A stretch of 64,000 nucleotides of DNA from Micromonosporaceae bacterium (GCA_009377645.1 WHTQ01000002.1:1-64000), one strand, 5' to 3'; positions 45,048-54,958 are shown, numbered from the stretch's first letter. The notes: generated by a model from the sequence alone, not told the origin. Program-made: numbers and translations.

Positions 45048-45872
45048 TCAGCCCAGCAGCAGCCGGGCCATCCGGCGAGCGGCCACCGCCAGGCCGAGCA
45101 CCACCGCCGCCAACAGGTATGCCAGGTGCCAGAGGTGCCCCCAGCCGACCGTGCCGGTGGTGATCGACCGGATCAGCTCCACCCCGTGGTAGAGCGGGCT
45201 GACCTGCACCAGCACCTGCATCGCCACCGGATAGCTCGCCACCGGCACGAACGTGCCCGAGAACAGGAACACCGCGAACTGCACGATGCCCACGTAGTCG
45301 AAGTCCTGCCAGCTGCGCATCAGGGTCGCGAACGCCATCCCCAGCGCGCCGAACGCGAACCCGACCAGCAGCGCCGCCGGAAACGCGGCCAGCGCCCGCA
45401 CCGGGCTGGTCACATCCAGCACCACCATCACCACCAGGAACGCCCCGGTATACATCGCGCCGCGCAGCATCGCCCAGCCCAGCTCCCCGAACGCGATCTC
45501 GACCGGGGTGACCGGCGTGTTCAGCACCGAGTCGTAGAGCTTCGCGAACTTCATCTTGGCGAAGAAGTTCATGGTCGACTCGGCGATCGCGCCGTTCATC
45601 GCGGCGGCGGCCAGCAGCGCCGGGGCCAGGAAGGTCAGATAGGGCACCACCCGGCCGTCGGGCAGCTCCATGTCCCCCACCAGCGCGCCCACCCCCCAGC
45701 CGATCGCGAGCAGGTAGAGCAGCGGCTCGGCGAACCCGGAGACCACCAGCCACCAGTACGTGCCGCCGGTGCGGAACGCGACCAGGTTGCGCTCGGTCAC
45801 CGCGGCAGCCCGGCGCGCCCGCAGCTCGTCGCCGGCCAGCACCCGGGCCACCGCCGTCGTCACCATGATCAT
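45048..45872 (-). CDS. ABC-2 type transporter permease
   Basis: TM-rich; YDSVLNTPVTPVEIAFGELGWAMLRG.., SGTFVPVASYPVAMQVLVQVSPLYHGVELIRS. Confidence 0.9.
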   Translation of the reverse strand: MIMVTTAVARVLAGDELRARRAAAVTERNLVAFRTGGTYWWLVVSGFAEPLLYLLAIGWGVGALVGDMELPDGRVVPYLTFLAPALLAAAAMNGAIAESTMNFFAKMKFAKLYDSVLNTPVTPVEIAFGELGWAMLRGAMYTGAFLVVMVVLDVTSPVRALAAFPAALLVGFAFGALGMAFATLMRSWQDFDYVGIVQFAVFLFSGTFVPVASYPVAMQVLVQVSPLYHGVELIRSITTGTVGWGHLWHLAYLLAAVVLGLAVAARRMARLLLG

Positions 45873-45880
45873 CGACCGCC

Positions 45881-46645
45881 CTATGTCGCAAGCCGCCGCC
45901 GGAACCGGGCCATCGCCAGGACGAACCCGACCCCGACCCAGAGCCCGAGGTATCCGAGATGGACCGGCACCGGCCAGGCGGTGCCGATCCCGAGCACGGC
46001 CGCGCGGCACAGCTCGACGCCGTGCCACAGCGGCAGCGCGTACGCCAGCGGGCGCAGCAGCTCCGGCAGCTGCCCGACCGGGAAGAACACCCCGGAGAAC
46101 AGCACCATCGGCAGCAGCGCGAACCGGAACATCACCGCCTGCAGGTTGGCGCTCTCGATGGTGGCCGAGAACGCGAACATCGGCGCCGCCACCGCCAGCC
46201 CGACCAGCACCGCCACCAGCGGAGCCAGCCCCGCCCAGGCCGACGTCACCGCCCCGAACGGGATCATCACCAGCAGGAAGGCGGCGGCCGCGACCGCGAT
46301 CCGGAACCCGATGTAGCCGAGCTGGCCGGCGATCATGTCGCCCACCCGGAGCGGGGTGGCGGCCATGCCGTAGTAGATCCGCTGCCACTTGAAGTTGCCC
46401 AGCACCGGGAAGCTCGACTCGATCATCGCGATCTGCACGCCGGTGAAGGCCACCAGACCGGCCCCGATGAACTGCTGGTAGGGCAGGTCGAGGCCGCCCC
46501 CGCGGTCGACGTACTCCCCGACCGCCAGCCCCATCCCGAGGAAGAACAGCACCGGCATCACGAACGAGCTGAACACCGTGCCGCGCCAGAACCGCCGGTA
46601 GCCCACCAGCTGGTACTCCAGCACCGCGACGCTCGGATGCGCCAT
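45881..46645 (-). CDS. ABC-2 type transporter permease
   Basis: YYGMAATPLRVGDMIAGQLGYIGFR.., SGVFFPVGQLPELLRPLAYALPLWHGVELCR. Confidence 0.9.
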   Translation of the reverse strand: MAHPSVAVLEYQLVGYRRFWRGTVFSSFVMPVLFFLGMGLAVGEYVDRGGGLDLPYQQFIGAGLVAFTGVQIAMIESSFPVLGNFKWQRIYYGMAATPLRVGDMIAGQLGYIGFRIAVAAAAFLLVMIPFGAVTSAWAGLAPLVAVLVGLAVAAPMFAFSATIESANLQAVMFRFALLPMVLFSGVFFPVGQLPELLRPLAYALPLWHGVELCRAAVLGIGTAWPVPVHLGYLGLWVGVGFVLAMARFRRRLAT

Positions 46646-47592
46646 CAGCCGGTCTCGACCAGAGTCCGGCCGGTCAGGTGCAGGAACACGTCCTCCAGGC
46701 TGGCCCGGCGCACCAGCACACCGGACGGGGACAGGTTGCGCGCATACACCTCGGCGGCGGCTGCGTCGCCATCGTCCGCGTACAGCAGGATCCGGTCCGG
46801 CAGCAGCTCCAGCCGCTCCCCGATCCCGGCCAGCTTGTCCGCGAACGGCTCCAGCGCCGTCACGCCGAACCGAAGCTCCACCACCTCCCGGGTAGCGTGC
46901 TGCTCGATCAGCTCCCGGGGCGAACCCTCGGCCGCGATCCGCCCGCCGTCCATCACCACCAGCCGGTCGCACAGCTGCTCGGCCTCGTCCATGTAGTGGG
47001 TGGTGAGCACCAGCGTGGTCCCCTGCCGCTTGAGCCGAAACAGCCGCTCCCACACCAGGTGCCGGGCCTGCGGGTCGAGCCCGGTGGTCGGCTCGTCGAG
47101 CAGGACGATGTCGGGCTCGTTCACCAGCGACCGGGCGATCGTCAGCCGGCGCCGCATCCCGCCGGACAGTTGGTCGACCTTGCTGCCGGCCCGGTCCGCC
47201 AGCTGCACGAACTCCAGTAGCTGGTCGGCCCGCCGCCGGGCGGTGGCCCGCGGGATCCCGAAGTAGCGCGCGTAGGTGGTCAGGTTCTCCCGGGCGGTCA
47301 GCTCAATGTCGAGGTTGTCCTCCTGCGGGCACACGCCGAGCCGGGCCCGGATCGCCGGCCCCTGCCGGAGCGGGTCCATCCCCAGGATGGCCAGCTCGCC
47401 ACCGGTGGGCGCGGACACGCAGCCGATCATCCGCATGGTGGAGCTCTTGCCGGCCCCGTTCGGCCCGAGGAAGCCGAACGCCTCGCCCTTGCGAACCTCC
47501 ACGTCGATGCCGTCCACCGCCGTGAACTCGCCGAACCGCTTGACCAGCCCACGCGCCCGGATCAGCGCCTCGCCCCCGTCCATGACCACCAC
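46645..47592 (-). CDS. ABC-2 type transporter ATPase (DrrA-like)
   Basis: LGPNGAGKSSTMRMIGCVSAPTGG, LSGGMRRRLTIARSLVNEPDIVLLDEPTTGLDPQARHLVWERL. Confidence 0.93.
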   Translation of the reverse strand: MVVMDGGEALIRARGLVKRFGEFTAVDGIDVEVRKGEAFGFLGPNGAGKSSTMRMIGCVSAPTGGELAILGMDPLRQGPAIRARLGVCPQEDNLDIELTARENLTTYARYFGIPRATARRRADQLLEFVQLADRAGSKVDQLSGGMRRRLTIARSLVNEPDIVLLDEPTTGLDPQARHLVWERLFRLKRQGTTLVLTTHYMDEAEQLCDRLVVMDGGRIAAEGSPRELIEQHATREVVELRFGVTALEPFADKLAGIGERLELLPDRILLYADDGDAAAAEVYARNLSPSGVLVRRASLEDVFLHLTGRTLVETG

Positions 47593-47696
47593 CCTGCTAC
47601 CTCACGCGCGCTTCATGTCAAGCTCCGGGTGACAGTAACCCGGGGGTACGACAGGCACCCAGGGGTTTTCCGGACCGGACACCGGTACCCAGGTGC

Positions 47697-48036
47697 CTAC
47701 CCGCCGGCGCCGGGGGTGGGCAGCTCGCGGAGCACGGCTTCGAGGCCAGCCGCGGTCTCGGCACGATCGCCCTGGCTGACCTCAACCCCCTCCGCCCGGA
47801 GCAGGTCGTGAGCTGCCCAGATCTCCAGCCCGAGCGCCCGCGCGAACTCGCGGAGAGTCACCCGGCCGCTCCGGTACGCCTTTCAGCGCGTCCCGCTTAC
47901 GCAGCTCGCGGAGTGCGAAGTCGACGAGCTGTCGCAATGCCGTGGACCGGTCCTCGTAGTGGTCCCTGGCGTACGCGTCGAGCCTGCCGAGCAGGTCTTC
48001 GTCCATCGTGGCGTTCAGCCGGACCGCGTTACTCAT
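47697..48036 (-). pseudogene. ribbon-helix-helix protein with UPF0175-like C-terminus, single-base frameshift
   Basis: MSNAVRLNATMDEDLLGRLDAYARDHYEDRSTALRQLVDFALRELRKRDALK, then, one base out of frame, AYRSGRVTLREFARALGLEIWAAHDLLRAEGVEVSQGDRAETAAGLEAVLRELPTPGAGG*. Confidence 0.7.
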
Positions 48037-48053
48037 GCCAGCTCCTCCTGCGG

Positions 48054-48572
48054 TCAGCCGGCCGGGTCCTGGGCGGCGCGGTGCCCGGCCACCAGCGCGT
48101 CGGTCGCCTCCCGTACCTCCGGCCGGTCCGGGTCGGTGCCCGGGTCGTAGCGCACCGCCCAGGTCAGGCCGTCGGTCCCGGGCACCCGCCGGGCCACCAC
48201 CCGCACCCCGCCACCCGGTACGCGGTGGTGTGACGTGAACGACACGGACCGGGTGACCCGGGTCCGGACCACCTGCGGCAGGTCTCCGGGATCGGGCAGG
48301 TGCACGGTCACCGGCGGCCGGTCCGCGGTGACCGCGTACCCCTCCCGCTGCGCCACCGGCTCCCCCGCGGTGACCGTGAGCGCTCGCCCGGACCACCCGG
48401 CCTGGTGGATCTCGTGCCAGCCGAGCCGCCGGTCGGCACCGGGTAGGAACAACCCGGCGGTGCTCGCCACCACCACGCCACCGGTGTCGGTGCCCGCCCA
48501 GCCGACCACCCGCTCGTCCGGGTTCAGCGGCGGCCGCAGCTCCGCGGGCAGCCGCCGCCGCCTGAAGATCAC
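48054..48572 (-). CDS. hypothetical protein
   Basis: 172 aa, conserved-looking ORF immediately downstream of dnaG. Confidence 0.65.
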   Translation of the reverse strand: MIFRRRRLPAELRPPLNPDERVVGWAGTDTGGVVVASTAGLFLPGADRRLGWHEIHQAGWSGRALTVTAGEPVAQREGYAVTADRPPVTVHLPDPGDLPQVVRTRVTRSVSFTSHHRVPGGGVRVVARRVPGTDGLTWAVRYDPGTDPDRPEVREATDALVAGHRAAQDPAG

Positions 48573-48573
48573 C

Positions 48574-51402
48574 TCAGAGCCCTCCAGTGGCCCGCTCGCG
48601 CAGCGCCCGGGCGTGCTGCTCCAGCGAGAACAGGTCGGCGGCCAGCGACAGGTAGGTCGCCTTGTCGGTCACCGGGTTGACCCGCTGCACCTTCGACTTC
48701 AGCTCCGCCACCCGCGCGTCGACCGTGACCAGCTCCAGTTTGGCAAGGGTTACCCCCAGGTAGTGCGGGTCCGGGTCGCCGTCGCGCCGCAGCGGCTCCA
48801 CCGCCAGCTCGTTGACCAGCGCGCTGGCGCCCAGGTCGACACAGGCGTCGCGTACCCGCTGCACCCACACCGGGCCGGAGGTGGCGCTGGCGCACCCACC
48901 CGCCTCCTCGATCGCGGTCCGGATCGCGGCATGCAGCGGGTGATGGTAGGCCGCCACGCCGAGCGCGTCGAACACCGGACCGGCCAGCACCGGCTCCTGC
49001 AGCGCCAGCTTGAGCGCCTCCCGCTCGACCAGCGTGGCCGGGTTGACCGTACCGGGGCGGGGGCGCGGCGGGGGCGGCGGCTCGGCGCCTCGGGCCGCCG
49101 CGGTGGCGACCGCCCGCAGCACCTGCTCGACCGGCAGCCCCAGGTCGCCGGCGAGTGCCCGGGCGAACTCCGGCCGCTTCTCCCGGTCCTTCACTTTCGC
49201 CACCAGCGGCGCCGCCCGCCGCATCGCCTCCACCCTGCCGTCCACAGTGTCCAGGTCGTAGCGCGAGATCACCTGCCGGAGCGCGAAGTTGACCAGCGGC
49301 TCCCGGCGCGCCACCAGGTCGCGTACCGCCGCGTCGCCCTTGCTCAGCCGCAGCTCGCACGGGTCCTGGTTGTCCGGGCTGACCGCGATGAAGGTACGCC
49401 CGACGAACCGCTGGTCGGACTCGAACGCGCGCAGCGCCGCCTTCTGCCCGGCCGCGTCCCCGTCGAAGGTGAAGATGATCTCGCCGGTGAACGCGTCGGT
49501 GTCCATCAGCAGCCGGCGCAGCACCCCCACGTGGTCGGTCCCGAACGCGGTGCCGCAGGTCGCCACCGCGGTCGGCACGCCGGCCAGGTGGCAGGCCATC
49601 ACGTCGGTGTAGCCCTCCACGATCACCGCCCGGCCCTGCCGGGCGATCTCCCGCTTGGCCTGGTCGATGCCGTAGAGCACGTGCGACTTCTTGTAGAGCG
49701 GGGTCTCCGGCGTGTTCAGGTACTTCGGACCGTCCTCGTCCTCGCGCAGCTTGCGGGCACCGAACCCGATCACGTCACCGGAGATGTCCCGGATCGGCCA
49801 CAGCAGCCGCCCCCGGAACCGGTCGATCCGGGAACCGGACCTCGCCTCCCGGGACAGCCCGGCGGTGATCAGCTCCTGGTCGGTGAACCCGCGCTGCCGC
49901 AGGTGCCGGGTCAGCGCGTCCCAGCTCTCCGGCGCGAAGCCGCAACCGTACCGCTGGGCCGCGTCCCGGTCGAAGCCCCGCTGGGCCAGGAACTCCCGCG
50001 CGCCCCGGGCGGCCGGGGTGAGCAGCTGCTCGGCGTAGAACTCGGCGGCGGCGGCGTGCCCGGCGACCAGCCGCTGCCGCTGCCCCTGTCCGGTGCGGGT
50101 GGGCGCCGGGCCGGCCTCCAGGTAGCGCAGCTGCACCCCGGCCCGGCTGGCCAGGTGCTCGACCGCCTCCACGAAGGTCAGGTGGCCGGCGTCCATGGCG
50201 AACGTGATCGCGTCGCCGCCTTTCCCACAGCCGTGGCAGTTGCCGGTGAGGATGTTGTCCTCCAGCACGAACGCGTGCGTGCCCGGAACCACCGGGCAGA
50301 AAACCTCCTCGACCTCGCCCAGATCCTCGATCGCCTCGACGCTCCACCCCCGCCGCTCGAACGACTTCTGATGGCCGAGGAACCTTCGCTGGTGCTCTGA
50401 GATAAGGAAGAACCCCTCTGGCAGATCCGATCCCATAAACGTCAACCGGTACACCGGCGTGGTGTAGCCGTGCTCGCCATTCGGCCGCTGGTAGTCGGCG
50501 AACCCGGTCCGGATATACTCGCGGATTCCGTAGGTACCGACGCCGATCCGCGTGCACAACGCCCGGACGTACTCGAGGTGCTCACGACGTGACGAGTTGA
50601 GCGAGATGCACCCGTCCGCGGCGACGTCGCCGTCAGCGGCGAAGTAGCCCGCCAACCAGCCGAGCAGATATGACTGCGACTCGTTCAAGGACGGCAGGTC
50701 GGTCTTGAAGTACGCGGGGAGATCGGCGACGATCACGGCGTCAGACCTGCTGTAGGTATGGTTGAGCGGGAACCATTTCAACAGCTCGGTGTCCTTGGTT
50801 CCGTAGAGCATCGCCTGGCTTCCGCGGTTGGCCAGGGTGCCGTCACCGAACACGATGCCCCGCGCGATCCCGAACGGTGACAGCCGGATCTCATGACCGC
50901 CATCGCGCGTTGTCAGCGACCGAGGAAACACAGACGCCAGCCGGTGGCCCGGCCGCAGCTGCTCGGTGGTTCGTTCCACCAAACGCTTGCGACCACCGCC
51001 GCCGCGGGCGAACCACCGGTGGTTGGCCGTGGTACGGATCGTCTTCTTCAGCCCGTTCCGGGTCAGCTGAAGCCGCACTACCGGCTGCTCGCCGAAGGAG
51101 TAGAACGGGGCGTCCACCCATCTGCCACCCGTCGTCATCACCCGGTGAGTTCCGCCAGCGAGTGAGCGGATCTCCCGTACGCCAGCCTCGGTGATCACCC
51201 GAGTGTCTCCGGCAAGACAGAACCACACATTCTTGTCGATGCGTACGGTGAACGACGGGGTCTTCTCGTCGTGGAACGGGCACAGCCCCTTCATGGTCTG
51301 CGCGCCGCCCGGTTTCAGGGTCACCTGCTCCGAGACCACGTCGACGATCGAGGTGCGCTCGCGTACCTGCGCGATGTCCTCGTCCCGGATCCGTCCGGCC
51401 AC
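48574..51402 (-). CDS. dnaG: DNA primase DnaG, interrupted in frame by an intein
   Basis: CPFHDEKTPSFTVRIDKNVWF..(intein)..CHGCGKGGDAITFAMDAGHLTFVEAVEHLASRAG.., TOPRIM AVIVEGYTDVMACHLAGVPTAVATCGTAFG, FDGDAAGQKAALRAF. Confidence 0.95.
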   Translation of the reverse strand: MAGRIRDEDIAQVRERTSIVDVVSEQVTLKPGGAQTMKGLCPFHDEKTPSFTVRIDKNVWFCLAGDTRVITEAGVREIRSLAGGTHRVMTTGGRWVDAPFYSFGEQPVVRLQLTRNGLKKTIRTTANHRWFARGGGGRKRLVERTTEQLRPGHRLASVFPRSLTTRDGGHEIRLSPFGIARGIVFGDGTLANRGSQAMLYGTKDTELLKWFPLNHTYSRSDAVIVADLPAYFKTDLPSLNESQSYLLGWLAGYFAADGDVAADGCISLNSSRREHLEYVRALCTRIGVGTYGIREYIRTGFADYQRPNGEHGYTTPVYRLTFMGSDLPEGFFLISEHQRRFLGHQKSFERRGWSVEAIEDLGEVEEVFCPVVPGTHAFVLEDNILTGNCHGCGKGGDAITFAMDAGHLTFVEAVEHLASRAGVQLRYLEAGPAPTRTGQGQRQRLVAGHAAAAEFYAEQLLTPAARGAREFLAQRGFDRDAAQRYGCGFAPESWDALTRHLRQRGFTDQELITAGLSREARSGSRIDRFRGRLLWPIRDISGDVIGFGARKLREDEDGPKYLNTPETPLYKKSHVLYGIDQAKREIARQGRAVIVEGYTDVMACHLAGVPTAVATCGTAFGTDHVGVLRRLLMDTDAFTGEIIFTFDGDAAGQKAALRAFESDQRFVGRTFIAVSPDNQDPCELRLSKGDAAVRDLVARREPLVNFALRQVISRYDLDTVDGRVEAMRRAAPLVAKVKDREKRPEFARALAGDLGLPVEQVLRAVATAAARGAEPPPPPRPRPGTVNPATLVEREALKLALQEPVLAGPVFDALGVAAYHHPLHAAIRTAIEEAGGCASATSGPVWVQRVRDACVDLGASALVNELAVEPLRRDGDPDPHYLGVTLAKLELVTVDARVAELKSKVQRVNPVTDKATYLSLAADLFSLEQHARALRERATGGL
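50239..51219 (-). other. 327-aa intein with LAGLIDADG-type homing endonuclease inside DnaG
   Basis: N-terminal CLAGDTRVITEAGVREIRSL (block A), TTANHRWFAR (block B), GIARGIVFGDGTL and YLLGWLAGYFAADGDV (LAGLIDADG-like), EVFCPVVPGTHAFVLEDNILTGN followed by C+1 (blocks F/G). Confidence 0.93.
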
Positions 51403-51478
51403 CGGCCACCTCCTCGCCGTCCATCTTCCCTCGCCCCGCCGACGGTCCCCGTCCGGGTGGCACCGCTATCGTGCCGGC

Positions 51479-52354
51479 ATGCCGTTCTTGGTGGTGGGCG
51501 AGAGCCTGGTCGACCTGATCGGCGTGCCGCCGACCGCCGTGCCCGGCGGCAGCCCGCTGAACGTGGCGGTCGGGCTGGCCGCCGCCGGACACCGGGTGCG
51601 GCTGGCCAGCGAGCTGGGCGACGACCGGTTCGGCCGGCTGGTACGCGGGCACCTGGCCGGCCACGGCGTGGACCTCGCCGACCTCACCACCGCCGCAGCC
51701 ACCAACCTGGCGGTCGCCCGGCCGGACCCGGACCGCGGGACCGTCGACTACGAGTTCCGGCTGGCCTGGCGGTGGGCCGGGCAGCCGTCCCTGGCCGGCG
51801 TCGACTGCCTGCACATGGGCTCGCTCGGGGCGGTGCTGGAGCCGGGCGCCACCGCCGTCCGCGCCACCGTGGCCGCGGCCCGGGCGGCCGGCGTCCCGGT
51901 CTCGTACGACCCGAACGTGCGGCCGGCGCTGCTGGACCGGGACCCGGACGCGCCGGCCCGGATCGAGGCGCTGGTCGCCGCCGCCGACCTGGTCAAGGTC
52001 AGCAGCGACGACCTGGCCTGGCTGTACCCGGGCACCGGCGACCGGGCCGCCGCCGAACGGTGGACCGGGCGGGGACGGCGGCTGGTGGTGGTCACCCGGG
52101 GCGACCGGGGCGCGGTCGCGTTCCAGGGCGGGTACGCGGTCGAGTGCCGAGCCCCGGCGGTGAGCGTGGTCGACCCGGTCGGCGCCGGGGACGCGTTCAC
52201 CGCCGGGCTGCTGTCCAGCCTGGTCCGGGCCGGCGCGCTGCCGGCACCGGGGCGGGACGCGCTTACCCGCGCGCTGCGGCACGCGGTCGAGGTCGCCGCG
52301 GCCGCCTGCACCCACCGCGGCGCCACCCCACCGCCGGACCCGGGTCTCAGCTGA
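51479..52354 (+). CDS. PfkB-family carbohydrate kinase
   Basis: VVGESLVDLIGVPPTAVPGGSPLNVAVGLAAAGHRVRLASELGDDRFG.., DPVGAGDAFTAGLLSSLV. Confidence 0.92.
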   Translation: MPFLVVGESLVDLIGVPPTAVPGGSPLNVAVGLAAAGHRVRLASELGDDRFGRLVRGHLAGHGVDLADLTTAAATNLAVARPDPDRGTVDYEFRLAWRWAGQPSLAGVDCLHMGSLGAVLEPGATAVRATVAAARAAGVPVSYDPNVRPALLDRDPDAPARIEALVAAADLVKVSSDDLAWLYPGTGDRAAAERWTGRGRRLVVVTRGDRGAVAFQGGYAVECRAPAVSVVDPVGAGDAFTAGLLSSLVRAGALPAPGRDALTRALRHAVEVAAAACTHRGATPPPDPGLS

Positions 52355-53606
52355 GCAGGTCGGCCAGCGGGACCGCCGGGTCGGCGAGCTTGCCCGGGTC
52401 GACCGGCTGCCCGGACCGGACCAGCCGCTCGACCTCGTCGCCGACATCCCAGACGTTGACGTTCATCCCGGCCAGCACCCGTGATCCCGGGTCGAGCCAG
52501 AACGCCACGTACTCCGGGACCTTCCCGTCCACCAGCGCCGGGTCCCCGCGGTAGACCACCCGTTCGTAGCCGCCGGGCTCGACCCACCCGCGCAGCTCCA
52601 TCCCGAGGTCGTACTGGTCGGTGAAGAAGAACGGCACCGGGTCGAACTCGACCGGCTGGTCCAGCATGGAGCGTGCGGCGGCCGGGCCGCCGTCCAGCGC
52701 CCGGGACCAGTGCTCCACCCGGACCGGCCGGCCCACCAGGGTGCTCGGGGTCCGGGCCACGTCCCCGACCGCGTAGATGTCCGGGTCGGAGGTGCGCAGG
52801 CACGCGTCGGTCAGCACCCCGTCGTCCACCTCCAGCCCGGCCGCTACCGCCAGCTCGGTGGCGGGCGCCACGCCGATCCCCACCACCACCAGGTCGGTGG
52901 GGAGCTCGGTGCCGTCGGCCAGCAGCACCGTGCCGACCTGGCCGCCGGCGCCTCGCAGCTCCTGCACCGTGGCCCCGAACCGGAACTGGACGCCGTGCGC
53001 CCGGTGCAGGTCCCGGTAGTGTGCGGCCACCTCGTCCCCGAGCGCGGCGTGCAGCGGCAGCTCGGCCAGCTCCACCACGGTTACCTCCGCACCGTAGCCG
53101 CGGGCGGCGGCCGCGGTCTCCAGCCCGATCCAGCCGGCGCCCACCACGACCACCCGCTTCGCCCGCCCGTCCCGCAGGTCCGCCAGCAGCGCGTCGGACT
53201 CGTCCAGGGTGCGAAGGTAGCGCACGTTGTGCAGGTCCTGACCGGGCACTCGCAGCGGGCGCACCCGGGAGCCGGTGGCCAGCAGCAACCGGTCGTAGCG
53301 CAGGTCCTCGACCCCGTCCAGGGTCACCGTATGGGCGGCCGCGTCCAGCATCGTGGCCCGCTGGCCCAGCCGCAGCTCAATCCGCTGCTCGGCCCACCAG
53401 GCCGGCTCGTGCAGGTAGGCCTGCTCGCGCGGCTCCGCCCCGGTCAGGTAGCCCTTGGACAGTGGGGGCCGCTCGTACGGTGGCTCGATCTCCTCGCCCA
53501 CCAGCACCACCCGGCCGGTGAAGCCCTCCTCGCGCAAGGTCTCGGCCGCCTTCCCGCCGGCCAGCGATGCCCCAACGATCACAAAGGTACGCTCGTCCGC
53601 AGTCAT
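52347..53606 (-). CDS. FAD/NAD(P)-dependent oxidoreductase, ferredoxin reductase type
   Basis: FVIVGASLAGGKAAETLREEGFTGRVVLVGEE..PYERPPLSKGYL.., VVVVGAGWIGLETAAAARGYGAEVTVVE, YAVGDVAR. Confidence 0.92.
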   Translation of the reverse strand: MTADERTFVIVGASLAGGKAAETLREEGFTGRVVLVGEEIEPPYERPPLSKGYLTGAEPREQAYLHEPAWWAEQRIELRLGQRATMLDAAAHTVTLDGVEDLRYDRLLLATGSRVRPLRVPGQDLHNVRYLRTLDESDALLADLRDGRAKRVVVVGAGWIGLETAAAARGYGAEVTVVELAELPLHAALGDEVAAHYRDLHRAHGVQFRFGATVQELRGAGGQVGTVLLADGTELPTDLVVVGIGVAPATELAVAAGLEVDDGVLTDACLRTSDPDIYAVGDVARTPSTLVGRPVRVEHWSRALDGGPAAARSMLDQPVEFDPVPFFFTDQYDLGMELRGWVEPGGYERVVYRGDPALVDGKVPEYVAFWLDPGSRVLAGMNVNVWDVGDEVERLVRSGQPVDPGKLADPAVPLADLLS

Positions 53607-53616
53607 ACCGCCTAGC

Positions 53617-54864
53617 CTACGGCTTCCCGTCCGGGCCGGCGGGCCGGTGCAGCCGCTCGTACCAGGCGATCGCGGCCGGGTCGGTGAGCGAGGCGACCTG
53701 GTCGACCACCACCCGCAGCCGGGCCGGGTCGTCCGCAGCCGCCTTCCACATCGGCGCGAACACCGGGTCCAGCCCGTCCGGCGCCCGCCCGGCGAGCGTC
53801 TCGACCAGCCGGGTCAGGATCTCGCGCTGCCGCGCGTACCACGGCTCGACGCCCCGCCGGCGCATCACGTACCGCAGCGCGATCCCCTTCAGCAGCGCGC
53901 ACTGCACCCGCACCTCCCGGGGCACCACCAGGTCGGTGGCGTACCGCCGCAGCGGGCCGCCGCCGACGGTGGCCCGGGTGGCGCCGACCGCCGCCGCCAC
54001 GAACCGTCCGGTGAGGACGCTGGTGAACCGCTTCAGCACCACCTGGGCGCCGTGGCTGCCGTCGTAGTCGGGCAGCGGAGCCAGCACCGGGTCGGCCAGC
54101 AGCCCGGCGAGCCCGGCGGCCAGGGTGGACGGTGGCTCGGGCGAGTACGCCTCCGCCACGTCCGCGCACAGCGCCGCCCGCTCGTCCGGGTCGTCGCGCA
54201 GCGCCGCCAGCGTGACGAAGCCGCCGTGGATGCCGTCCTCGACGTCGTGCACCGAGTACGCGACGTCGTCGGCCCAGTCCATCACCTGCGCCTCCAGGCA
54301 CCGGCGCGGCGGGTCGCCGGCCGGAGCCGGGTCGCGCAGCCAACCGAACACCTCCGCGTCATCCGGGTACGCGCCGAACTTGCGCTGCCCGCCCCGCCGG
54401 AACCAGGGGTACTTGCAGGCGGCGTCCAGGCTGGCCCGGGTCAGGTTCAGCCCGGCGCCCGGCACCTTCGCCTCCAGCCGGGTCAGCACCCGCAGCGTCT
54501 GGGCGTTGCCCTCGAACCCACCGCACGGCTGCGCGACCACGTCCAGCGCGTCCTCTCCGTTGTGCCCGAACGGCGGGTGGCCCAGGTCGTGGGCGAGCCC
54601 CGCGGTGTCGACCAGGTCCGGGTCGCAGCCCAGCCGCTGGCCGATCTCCCGGGCGATCTGCGCCACCTCCAGCGAGTGGGTCAGCCGGGTCCGCAGGAAG
54701 TCGTCCGCTCCGGCAGCACTGTGGACCTGGGTTTTCGTGGCCAGCCGCCGGAACCCGGCCGAGTGCAGCACCCGCGCCCGGTCCCGCTGGAACGGGCTGC
54801 GCTCGGCGCCGCTGTCCTTGGCCGGCTCAGCCCGGAACCGCTGCGCATCCGGGTCGTCGCTCAC
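53617..54864 (-). CDS. dgt: deoxyguanosinetriphosphate triphosphohydrolase-like protein
   Basis: FRRLATKTQVHSAAGADDFLRTRLTHSLEVAQIAREIGQRLG.., AHDLGHPPFGHNGEDALD, MDWADDVAYSVHDVEDGI (HD motif). Confidence 0.93.
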   Translation of the reverse strand: MSDDPDAQRFRAEPAKDSGAERSPFQRDRARVLHSAGFRRLATKTQVHSAAGADDFLRTRLTHSLEVAQIAREIGQRLGCDPDLVDTAGLAHDLGHPPFGHNGEDALDVVAQPCGGFEGNAQTLRVLTRLEAKVPGAGLNLTRASLDAACKYPWFRRGGQRKFGAYPDDAEVFGWLRDPAPAGDPPRRCLEAQVMDWADDVAYSVHDVEDGIHGGFVTLAALRDDPDERAALCADVAEAYSPEPPSTLAAGLAGLLADPVLAPLPDYDGSHGAQVVLKRFTSVLTGRFVAAAVGATRATVGGGPLRRYATDLVVPREVRVQCALLKGIALRYVMRRRGVEPWYARQREILTRLVETLAGRAPDGLDPVFAPMWKAAADDPARLRVVVDQVASLTDPAAIAWYERLHRPAGPDGKP

Positions 54865-54958
54865 CCCGCGATCGTATCCGGCTGTTCGCCCGGCGGCCCG
54901 ATGTCGTACCCCGCCCCTACCCTACGGAACATGCGTACGACAGCTCCCGCAAAGAAAT

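Noticed and set aside
48235-50400. 721-aa plus-strand ORF
   Set aside because: Antisense to dnaG; no domain signal.
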